Under the pieces are notes generated by a model that searched no databases, was not told the origin of the DNA, and saw nothing but the letters and a program-made list of their open reading frames with translations. A stretch of DNA of 52,155 nt, from NCBI GenBank assembly GCA_031255755.1, contig JAIRRX010000047.1:1-52155 (forward strand), in the 5' to 3' direction. Every line of letters starts with the position of its first letter. Position 1 is the stretch's first letter. Source of the DNA: Prevotellaceae bacterium. Its GTDB lineage: Bacteria > Bacteroidota > Bacteroidia > Bacteroidales > UBA932. The position numbers and the translations under genes are program-made. Shown piece after piece: positions 10,458 through 18,666 of the stretch.

Positions 10458-11212
10458 AAAAAATATCTGTAATATTACTATTTGCGCTTGCAGTATCGAA
10501 TGTATATTCGCAAGAAGTTCCCGAACGCAGCGATATCCGTAAAGGCAATAAACTTTACAGTCAGAATAACTATACCGATGCCGAAACGGCATATCGAAGA
10601 GGATTGCAAAAAAATCAGGAATCTAAAAATGCCAAATATAATCTTGCAAATGCAATTTACAGGCAGGCGCGCTATGAAGATGCTGCAAAACTGTACAAAG
10701 AACTTGCAAAAATACAAATTGATTCTACGCAACCGCCTCAAACATATCATAATTTTGGAAATGCAATGTTGAAACAGGCAATAAAAGACAAAGAAACACT
10801 GGGACAGCACATGCCTGCAAATCAGGAACAACTCAAAGAAAGCATAGACGCATATAAAAAAGCGCTGAAACTGAATCCCAATGATATGGAAACAAAATCC
10901 AATCTGGCTTACGCTCAAAAGATGCTCGCTAAAAATGACGGCGGTGGCGGCGGCAGTGATAATCAGCAACCTCCGGATAAAAATCAGGATGACAATGAAA
11001 ATCAGAACGGCGACAATAAGCAGGATGAAGACAAACAGGACAAGCAGGATAAAAAGAATGACAAAAACGAAACGCAGCAGCAGGAGATGAGTCAGCAGGA
11101 CATTGAACGAATGTTAGATGCCGTGCGCGCTCAGGAAGAAGAAACAAAAGAAAAAGTTGACAAGGAAAAAGCGGCTGCTGCCAGAAAAATTACTCCGGAA
11201 AAGAATTGGTAA
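10454..11212 (+). CDS. batC: TPR protein, BatC
   Basis: TPR repeats (YNLANAIYRQARYEDAAKLYKELA), Q/D/K/N-rich C-terminal tail, position after BatB. Confidence 0.85.
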   Translation: MKKISVILLFALAVSNVYSQEVPERSDIRKGNKLYSQNNYTDAETAYRRGLQKNQESKNAKYNLANAIYRQARYEDAAKLYKELAKIQIDSTQPPQTYHNFGNAMLKQAIKDKETLGQHMPANQEQLKESIDAYKKALKLNPNDMETKSNLAYAQKMLAKNDGGGGGSDNQQPPDKNQDDNENQNGDNKQDEDKQDKQDKKNDKNETQQQEMSQQDIERMLDAVRAQEEETKEKVDKEKAAAARKITPEKNW

Positions 11213-13023
11213 AATCAAAATATATGAAAACAAATATGAAATTTAATATATTCAAATTAATTTTAGGTTTAGGATTGTTTTTTATTTTGCCTTACACAGC
11301 AATATCACAACAGGTAATATTTAAAGCAGAAGCGCCTAATATTGTTTCGGAAGGAGAATTTTTTAACTTTTCGTTGACTTCAAACGTAAGTTTAAACGGC
11401 AGGCTAACATCAAAGCCTGAATTTGCTCCCAATTTTAATGAAATAGCGTCCGGAGAAAGGTCTATCACAAATATAACGAATACTAAAGTAGAACAGTCGT
11501 TTATTTTGAATTTTACGTTGCAAGCCATTAAGGAAGGCAAATTTACCATAGGAGCAGTAAGCATGGTTGACGATGATGGTAAAACGCATACATCAAATGC
11601 TGTAACAATAGAAGTCATAAAAGGACAGGCGCCGCAGCAAAATCCTCAAACTCCTGCGGCTTCTGTTGACAACAGCGCTTCGGATGTTTTTATTCGATTT
11701 ATTCCGAGCAGAACATCGCTTTATCGCGGCGATAATCTCACGCTCACGCTTAAACTTTATGTCGGCTTGCAAACAGAGTTCGACGGAATTAATAACATTA
11801 GCCTGCCGGATTTTGATGGCTTTTGGGCAAAAGATATTACGCCTGCCCCCAACAGTGCAAATATGTCCAAATGGCAACGCGAAAATATTGATGGACGACT
11901 TTACAACGCTATTGTTTTAAAAACATGGACACTCAGTCCTCAAAAAAGCGGAGCAATACGCATTACTTCTGCAAACATAACGGCTGTCGTAAAGCAGCGA
12001 GTACGCCGCAGTATTTTCTTCGATGATTCATATCAGATAGAAAAAAAAATACGGACATCGCCCATTACGGTGAATGTAAAAGATTTGCCATCGGGAGCGC
12101 CCGCTTCATTTACCGGCGCTGTTGGAAATTATACTATGACATCAAAACTGTCGAAAAATCAACTGACAGCAAACGATGCAACTTCGCTTAACATAAAAAT
12201 AAGCGGAACAGGTAATTTCAGTTTGATAGGAACTCCGAAAATAAATTTCCCTCACGACTTTGATACATACGACCCGCAAAAAACAACAACATCAAATTCC
12301 GTAAATTTTGAATATCAATTGATACCTCGCTCGGCTGGAACATTTACAATCGAACCTGTCGTATTTTCATATTTCAATCCGACAGACGGAAAATATGTTA
12401 CTCTGACGAGCAATCCGATGATAATCGAAGTTGAAAAAGATTTAAATTCATCTCAACAGGTTGCTTTTGTAAATCCGACAAATCAGCGAGACGTTCAAAT
12501 ATTGGCATCCGACATACGATTTATAAAAAACAAAATTCAAACATGGCAATCCAAAGGTTCTCGTTTCCTTGGAATGAAAAATTTTTATGTTTCGTATATT
12601 ATTGCCGTTTTGCTGTTTGCAGTAGTTTATTTATTGTTGCATAAACACGGCAAAAACAGACAAAACATTGTTCTGATGCGTAATCGCAAAGCAAAAGGAA
12701 TTGCAAAAAAACGGCTGAAAATTGCTGCAAACTCAATGAAACGGAATAATGCATCCGCTTTTTATGACGAACTTCTGAAAGCCGTATGGGGTTATATAAG
12801 CGATAAATTTTCGCTGCCCGTAGCAGAACTTTCGCGTAACAACGTCAGCGAACTGCTGAACGAAAAAAATGTAGAACAAAAATATATTGACCAGTTAATA
12901 AGAATTGTTGATGAATGTGAATTTGCACAGTATGCATCAGCAGGAATAAATTCATCTCAAATGCATTTGCTTTACAATGAAACAATAGAAGTTATGAGTA
13001 AATTGGAACAAAAAACTAAATAA
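11206..13023 (+). CDS. batD: BatD family protein
   Basis: Signal peptide, repeated beta-rich (Ig-like) segments, single C-terminal TM segment; position and size match BatD. Confidence 0.88.
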   Translation: MVKSKYMKTNMKFNIFKLILGLGLFFILPYTAISQQVIFKAEAPNIVSEGEFFNFSLTSNVSLNGRLTSKPEFAPNFNEIASGERSITNITNTKVEQSFILNFTLQAIKEGKFTIGAVSMVDDDGKTHTSNAVTIEVIKGQAPQQNPQTPAASVDNSASDVFIRFIPSRTSLYRGDNLTLTLKLYVGLQTEFDGINNISLPDFDGFWAKDITPAPNSANMSKWQRENIDGRLYNAIVLKTWTLSPQKSGAIRITSANITAVVKQRVRRSIFFDDSYQIEKKIRTSPITVNVKDLPSGAPASFTGAVGNYTMTSKLSKNQLTANDATSLNIKISGTGNFSLIGTPKINFPHDFDTYDPQKTTTSNSVNFEYQLIPRSAGTFTIEPVVFSYFNPTDGKYVTLTSNPMIIEVEKDLNSSQQVAFVNPTNQRDVQILASDIRFIKNKIQTWQSKGSRFLGMKNFYVSYIIAVLLFAVVYLLLHKHGKNRQNIVLMRNRKAKGIAKKRLKIAANSMKRNNASAFYDELLKAVWGYISDKFSLPVAELSRNNVSELLNEKNVEQKYIDQLIRIVDECEFAQYASAGINSSQMHLLYNETIEVMSKLEQKTK

Positions 13024-13034
13024 CCCCGACGGAT

Positions 13035-13841
13035 ATGAAAAAATATATTATTATACTTTCAATAATTCTGACGGCAAACAGTCTGTTTGCACAGGACATC
13101 GATTCGCTATATGCCGACCAAAATGTGCAGTCCGAATCAATCCGACAACAATATACGGATGCAAATTTAATGTTTTCAGAGGCAAATAACCTGTATAACG
13201 AAGGAAAATACGAAGATGCCGTTGATGTGTATGAAGCGATTTTAAATGCAGGCAAAGAATCTTCATATTTATATTACAATCTTGGAAATGCATATTTCAA
13301 ACAGAATGCTTTGGCATCGGCAATTCTGAATTATGAACGGGCATATCGCCTGAATCCTTCGGATGAAGATATTAATCATAATTTGGCTATTGCACGTTCT
13401 CAAATTACAGACAGATTTGAAGATGTTCCCGAACTTTTTGTTTTCACAATATTTGGAAAAATAAAATCACTGTTTGCCGCAAACACATGGGGATTAATTG
13501 CTCTGCTGTCATTTGTGGCTGTTCTGGTTTTAGTTCTGCTGTTTCTGTTTGCAGGAAAATTATTTGTCAGACGGTTGTCGTTTTGGCTTGCCTGCATCGT
13601 TTTAATACTGTCGATTGCATGCAAACTGATAGAAAACAATCTGCGAAAATATGACAGCGCTATTGTTTTTGTTCCTGTGCTGACAGCCAAAACATCGCCG
13701 GATGACAGTGGAAAAGACATGTTTTTGCTGCACGAAGGCACAAAAGTTTTGGTTAAAGATAATTTCAACGAATGGACAAAAATCCAACTTCCCAACGGAG
13801 AACAGGGATGGGTTACAAGCGAAGCCATAGTTTTAATATAA
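13035..13841 (+). CDS. batE: TPR and SH3-like domain protein, BatE
   Basis: TPR YEDAVDVYEAILNAGKESSYLYYNLGNAYFKQN, two TM segments, C-terminal SH3-like KTSPDDSGKDMFLLHEGTKVLVKD...EQGWV. Confidence 0.85.
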   Translation: MKKYIIILSIILTANSLFAQDIDSLYADQNVQSESIRQQYTDANLMFSEANNLYNEGKYEDAVDVYEAILNAGKESSYLYYNLGNAYFKQNALASAILNYERAYRLNPSDEDINHNLAIARSQITDRFEDVPELFVFTIFGKIKSLFAANTWGLIALLSFVAVLVLVLLFLFAGKLFVRRLSFWLACIVLILSIACKLIENNLRKYDSAIVFVPVLTAKTSPDDSGKDMFLLHEGTKVLVKDNFNEWTKIQLPNGEQGWVTSEAIVLI

Positions 13842-13944
13842 TTGATTGATTTTGACTGTTATCAATAATTTATAAATCATTTCCATAAAAGGAATAAAGA
13901 CACGAGGTTTTTAATGATTTTTCATAAATTTCATCGTAAACAAA

Positions 13945-13982
13945 ACATCCAACCTTACATTTTTGGGTGTAAAGTTGGATGT
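13945..13982 (-). terminator. Intrinsic terminator after tRNA-Ser
   Basis: Stem ACATCCAAC/GTTGGATGT extended by TTACA/TGTAA; on the minus strand it is followed by TTTGTTT. Confidence 0.6.
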
Positions 13983-14006
13983 ATGTGTTGCAACTTGTGC
14001 TTTTTG

Positions 14007-14091
14007 CGGAGAGACAGGGATTCGAACCCCGGGAACCTCTCAGTTCAACGGTTTTCAAGACCGCCGCAATCGACCACTCTGCCATCTCTCC
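14007..14091 (-). tRNA. tRNA-Ser (anticodon UGA)
   Basis: Minus strand GGAGAGATGGCAGAGTGGTCGATTGCGGCGGTCTTGAAAACCGTTG...TTCGAATCCCTGTCTCTCC; anticodon loop CTTGAAA. Confidence 0.95.
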
Positions 14092-14103
14092 GATTTTGGA
14101 CTG

Positions 14104-14134
14104 CAAAGGTAGTAAACTTTATTTTATTACCAAA
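14104..14134 (-). promoter_or_regulatory. Bacteroidetes-type promoter for tRNA-Ser
   Basis: Minus strand TTTG - 19 nt - TACCTTTG, immediately upstream of the tRNA. Confidence 0.65.
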
Positions 14135-14336
14135 ACTATTTTAAAATAACTTTTTACAAAAATTTTAAAATTATATCCATAAACAAACCAAGTTCAGGAT
14201 AAAAACAGAAACTGTCATTTTTTATTTTATTTGCCTTATTATCTGTTTTAATTTTTGTATGATTGAAAATTGATTTACAGAAAATATGTATAATTCTATT
14301 TTTTTTATAATTTTGTTTTTTTAATAATCAACATAT

Positions 14337-15470
14337 ATGAAATACTATATAATAGCAGGCGAGGCTTCCGGCGATTTACACGGCTCAAATCTAATGTGTA
14401 AGCTTAAACAGGTTGACTCCAAAGCGGAGTTTCGTTTCTGGGGCGGCGACCTGATGCATTTACAGGATAAAAATTTGGCATGCCATTATAAAGATACGGC
14501 AATTATAGGCTTTTGGGAAGTAGTGAAAAAATTGCGTAAAATATTCCGAAACCTTAAATTTTGCAAGCGCGACATCGTAGATTATAATCCTGAAGTGATT
14601 ATATTAATTGACTATCCGGGATTTAATTTGCGTATTGCAAAGTTTGCCAAAAGCAAAGGGTTTCGCGTGTTTTATTACATAGCGCCAAAAGTGTGGGCAT
14701 GGAAAGAATCGCGTGTTAAAAAATTGCGTAGATATGCAGACAAACTTTTTGTGATATTTCCGTTTGAAGTAGATTATTTTAAACGATGGAATATTGATGC
14801 TTGTTACGAAGGTAATCCGCTGGTTGATTCTGTTAACGAGCATTTGGCAAACCGAAAACCTTTCGATGACTTTATCAAACATAATGATTTGCTCGGCAAG
14901 CCGATTATCGCTGTTCTTGCGGGAAGCAGAAAGCAGGAAATTGATTATATTTTGCCGCGAGTAAAAAAATTGGTAAACGATTTCCCTCAATATCAGTTTG
15001 TGATTGCAGCAGCGCCGTCTGTTGACGTAAATCTGTATAAAAAATATTTGCCTAACTACGAAATGGCTGTAATATATGGTCAAACTTATGAAACGCTTAT
15101 GCACTGTTCGGTTGCAATTGTGGCATCAGGTACGGCAACTCTCGAAGCCGCTCTGCTTGGAGCGCGGCAAGTAGTATGTTACGGAGGCAGTGAAATTTCG
15201 TATCAAATAGGAAAGATGCTGATAAAGGTAAAATACATTTCGCTTGTAAATTTGATAATGAACAAAGCCGTTGTGAAAGAATTGATACAGCATGATATGA
15301 CTGTCGAAAAGATGAAAGCCGAACTTGATGGACTGCTGTTTGATGTTACCCGTCGCAAACAAATTGCGGATGACTATGCCGAATTGGCTGGAATGCTTGG
15401 AGAACATGGCGCATCGTATCGGCTGGCAAAAGCAATGATTGATGAAGTTGACAGGTTGAGGGAAGTATAA
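14337..15470 (+). CDS. lpxB: Lipid-A-disaccharide synthase
   Basis: MKYYIIAGEASGDLHGSNL, YYIAPKVWAWKESRVKKLRRYADKLFVIFPFE, VASGTATLEAALLG. Confidence 0.96.
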   Translation: MKYYIIAGEASGDLHGSNLMCKLKQVDSKAEFRFWGGDLMHLQDKNLACHYKDTAIIGFWEVVKKLRKIFRNLKFCKRDIVDYNPEVIILIDYPGFNLRIAKFAKSKGFRVFYYIAPKVWAWKESRVKKLRRYADKLFVIFPFEVDYFKRWNIDACYEGNPLVDSVNEHLANRKPFDDFIKHNDLLGKPIIAVLAGSRKQEIDYILPRVKKLVNDFPQYQFVIAAAPSVDVNLYKKYLPNYEMAVIYGQTYETLMHCSVAIVASGTATLEAALLGARQVVCYGGSEISYQIGKMLIKVKYISLVNLIMNKAVVKELIQHDMTVEKMKAELDGLLFDVTRRKQIADDYAELAGMLGEHGASYRLAKAMIDEVDRLREV

Positions 15471-15703
15471 TATTTTTCCGAATACATCAAATAATAAAAA
15501 CCGAAAAAATATTTTGCTGTCGGTTTTTTGTTATTGCACCGCAGGAAATTTAAATTTTCAGGATTACAAAAGATACGAAAAATAATTGACACAGCATAGC
15601 ATAAGTAAATTACATTTGTAACATCAAGTGTTAATTATTTAAATTGTTTTTTATCAACCGCTTTTTTTGTGGATAATGCTGCTAATTTTCTGTAAACAGT
15701 TTT

Positions 15704-16063
15704 TTAATTTTGAGTTTCTTTATTTTTTTCTTCGTTTTGAAGCAATAAAAAATCAACCATAATAAGAAATATTACAAAAAAATCAGCGCTGAAAAATTCA
15801 AGTATGCTTAACAAAACAGTTATAAACACGGCAACATAAACGTACAGTCTGTTTTTTTTGTTTACGGTTTGTTCACTGTGGTTTCGCCACACGATTATAT
15901 AATACAGCCCGCGAGTTACAATGTAAGGCATCAATGCCGAATTGAATACATAGTCGCTGTAAGAAAAGTTCGTCAACCGCAAAAAACCCGACAGGATAAT
16001 TGTTGCGGCAGTAAAATATATTACAGGCGTTTCAAATTTTTTCAATAATTGCAGCATATCCAA
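15704..16063 (-). CDS. Small hypothetical membrane protein
   Basis: 119 aa, about 3-4 hydrophobic segments, directly downstream of xseB on the same strand. Confidence 0.6.
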   Translation of the reverse strand: MDMLQLLKKFETPVIYFTAATIILSGFLRLTNFSYSDYVFNSALMPYIVTRGLYYIIVWRNHSEQTVNKKNRLYVYVAVFITVLLSILEFFSADFFVIFLIMVDFLLLQNEEKNKETQN

Positions 16064-16066
16064 TTA

Positions 16067-16270
16067 TCAATTTAAGTCTGCTTCTTCAAGTATTTTATTG
16101 ATATTTTGCTCGGTTGTATATAATTCCGACTTGCAAAATTTGACAAGTTCCACCGCCCGCTTTATATTGTTATTTACAGTATCCACATTCATATCCGAAT
16201 CTTTGATTTGCTCAATTATGGCATTGAGTTCGTCTATTGCTTCCTTATATGTAAGTTTTTTCTTGCTCAT
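16067..16270 (-). CDS. xseB: Exodeoxyribonuclease VII small subunit
   Basis: 67 aa, LTYKEAIDELNAIIEQIKDSDMNVDTVNNNIKRAVELVKFCKSEL. Confidence 0.88.
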   Translation of the reverse strand: MSKKKLTYKEAIDELNAIIEQIKDSDMNVDTVNNNIKRAVELVKFCKSELYTTEQNINKILEEADLN

Positions 16271-16381
16271 ATATCTTATAATTTTTTGTAAAGGTAAATA
16301 AAAATTAGAACTCCAAAACTCTTTTTAAGGATTTCCAAACTCAATGATGAAACCCAATATCAGCGTAAACCAATCGCATAT

Positions 16382-16454
16382 CGTCATTGCGAGCGTAGCG
16401 AAGCAATCCAGTAATTAATAGATTGCTTCGCTTCGCTCGCGGTTCGCAATGACG
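16382..16454. repeat. Intergenic palindromic REP/MITE-like element
   Basis: CGTCATTGCGAGCGTAGCGAAGCAATC (16382-16408) inverted against GATTGCTTCGCTTCGCTCGCGGTTCGCAATGACG (16421-16454); a partial copy GGTTCGCAATTACG follows at about 16473-16486. Confidence 0.8.
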
Positions 16455-16626
16455 GGTTATTTCACCCTTATGGGTTCGCAATTACGCGCTGTTTACACAT
16501 CAAAATAATATTTTCAACACCAATTTCTGCTAATTTTCTTTTAATTTAAGACATTTTATTAAAATCGGAGCGGCTACATTACAATAAATATACTAATTTT
16601 GCACGTAGTTGATTATTAATTAAATT

Positions 16627-17568
16627 TTGCTAATGAAAAGTTTTCTGTATGTTTTAATTGTTTTTTTGTTTGTCGGATATTCCGATATGATGGCGCAGTC
16701 TGATGCTGAAAATACTGTGAGTGAAGCGGCTGATACCGCAAACGATACCGTGAAAGTAAAGCCCAAATTGAAATTTAGCGGTTCGCCTTCGCTTACGCTT
16801 ACACAAACATCTTTCAGTAACTGGTCTGCCGGAGGTGCAAATTCTATTGCAGGAGTTGCAATGGTTGGGATTAAAATGACATATATCGAAACAAACTATA
16901 CATGGGAAACAACTTTGGATATGGCTTACGGATTGACATATCAGGAAAAAAACTTTTTGAAAAACAATGATAAAATTGATATTTTTACAAAATTCGGACT
17001 GCGTTCGTCAAAAAAATGGTACTATTCTTTGGCATTACAGTTGAAAACACAGTTTGACAGAGGTTATAAAACATATCCGCCACCCGATAAAAGTAAATAT
17101 AATTCGAGATTTATGTCGCCGGGATACCTTATTGCTTCGCTTGGGATGGATTATAAACCAACCGATGAACTGTCGTTTATGCTGTCGCCGTTTTCTGCAA
17201 AATACACTTTTGTTCTTGACACAATGCTGTCGAACAGAGGCGACTTCGGCGTTGACCCCGGACACCGCACTATGGCTGAAATAGGTTCGCTGATAAAGGC
17301 TACATATTCAAAAACATTCAAGTCGAAAAGTACGATAAACAGTTCGCTTGAACTGTTTTCAAGCTGGATGCACAGTTTAGGCAATATTGATATAAGTTGG
17401 GAATTTGACTGGAATGTAAAAATAACAAAATGGTTTTCAACCAGAATTTATGCAAAACTTCTGTACGATGACGATATTAAAATCAAAGATACAACTACCG
17501 GCGAAATACTTGGACCACGGCTGCAATTCAAGCAAATGATAGGAGTTGGAGTTTCATTATCGTTTTAA
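16627..17568 (+). CDS. DUF3078 domain-containing protein (predicted outer-membrane beta-barrel)
   Basis: Signal peptide, LTLTQTSFSNWSAGGANSIAGVAMV motif, beta-rich C-terminus ending GVGVSLSF. Confidence 0.85.
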   Translation: MLMKSFLYVLIVFLFVGYSDMMAQSDAENTVSEAADTANDTVKVKPKLKFSGSPSLTLTQTSFSNWSAGGANSIAGVAMVGIKMTYIETNYTWETTLDMAYGLTYQEKNFLKNNDKIDIFTKFGLRSSKKWYYSLALQLKTQFDRGYKTYPPPDKSKYNSRFMSPGYLIASLGMDYKPTDELSFMLSPFSAKYTFVLDTMLSNRGDFGVDPGHRTMAEIGSLIKATYSKTFKSKSTINSSLELFSSWMHSLGNIDISWEFDWNVKITKWFSTRIYAKLLYDDDIKIKDTTTGEILGPRLQFKQMIGVGVSLSF

Positions 17569-18546
17569 ATGATTAACATTATGCTGTACCCTTTAAAATT
17601 TCATCCGATATACAAAACTTACGTCTGGGGCGGGAAAAAACTTGCCAAACTTAAAAATATCAAAAACAACAGACAAATAAGCGAATCGTGGGAACTGTCG
17701 CCGATAAAAGGCAACATTTCGACTGTTGCAAACGGATTTCTGAAAGGAAACAATTTGCAGGAACTTATAGAGATATACATGGGAGATTTGGTTGGCGAGC
17801 CTGTATATGAAAAATACGGTACGGAATTTCCTTTGCTGTTGAAATTTATTGATGCCGCACAGCCTTTGTCCGTTCAGGTGCATCCGAATGATGCAACGGC
17901 TTTGAAACGTCATAATGCTTATGGTAAAGAAGAAATGTGGTATGTAATCGAAGCCGAAAACGATGCCGAAATATGCACAGGCTTCAATCAAAACATGAAC
18001 AGAGAAATATTACAAAAATCATTACACAACAAAAATTTGTCGGATTTTCTGAATTTTGAAAAGGTAAGAAGCGGAAATGTGTTTGAAATTCCGTCAGGGC
18101 GGATTCATTCAATAGGAAAAAACATTCTGCTTGCCGAAGTTCAGACAGCATCCGATATTACATATCGCATTTACGATTGGGGACGCGAATACGATGCAAA
18201 AACAGCACGCCAAATGCATACTGACCTCGCTTTGGACGTAATAGATTACAATTTTTACAAATCGTACAAAACACAATATGAAATTATACGAAATAACTAT
18301 TCCGATATTTGTCGAAACGGTCATTTTTCGGTTAAAGCAGTTGATTTCGATGATGTGATACTTCGCAGTTATATTAATGCAGAATCTTTTACTGTTTACA
18401 TGTGCGTTGACGGCGATACGGTTTTGGAATGTAACGGCAAAACGGAAACGCTGGTAAAAGGTGAAACGGTTCTTATTCCCGCTGAAATTGATGAAGTAAT
18501 ATTAATTCCCAATCAACATACACGTTTACTTGAAATATCAATGTAA
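17569..18546 (+). CDS. manA: Mannose-6-phosphate isomerase, class I (alternative start at 17581)
   Basis: YPLKFHPIYKTYVWGGKKLAKL, PLLLKFIDAAQPLSVQVHPND, GKEEMWYVIEA, IPSGRIHSIG. Confidence 0.93.
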   Translation: MINIMLYPLKFHPIYKTYVWGGKKLAKLKNIKNNRQISESWELSPIKGNISTVANGFLKGNNLQELIEIYMGDLVGEPVYEKYGTEFPLLLKFIDAAQPLSVQVHPNDATALKRHNAYGKEEMWYVIEAENDAEICTGFNQNMNREILQKSLHNKNLSDFLNFEKVRSGNVFEIPSGRIHSIGKNILLAEVQTASDITYRIYDWGREYDAKTARQMHTDLALDVIDYNFYKSYKTQYEIIRNNYSDICRNGHFSVKAVDFDDVILRSYINAESFTVYMCVDGDTVLECNGKTETLVKGETVLIPAEIDEVILIPNQHTRLLEISM

Positions 18547-18666
18547 TCAATTTTCCTGAACGTATAAATTTGCTGCAAAAAATGATAATTAATAATATGA
18601 CTGCTAATTTATATGAGTTAAAAAATTAATTTTGCAATATGATAAAATGAAATTATCAAAATAAAA

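Noticed and set aside
10478-11147. Antisense/alternate-frame ORFs over batC (e.g. Cys/Phe-rich 163 aa, Met/Thr/Lys-rich 69 aa)
   Set aside because: Shadow ORFs from biased codon composition of the polar BatC tail.
13870-14144. ORFs on both strands ([33 protein letters not shown]..., MIFHKFHRKQ...)
   Set aside because: They overlap tRNA-Ser and its terminator; the translated tRNA sequence is a common spurious ORF.
16382-16490. Possible CRISPR repeat
   Set aside because: Only one palindrome with a partial second copy, no spacer periodicity and no cas genes in the window.
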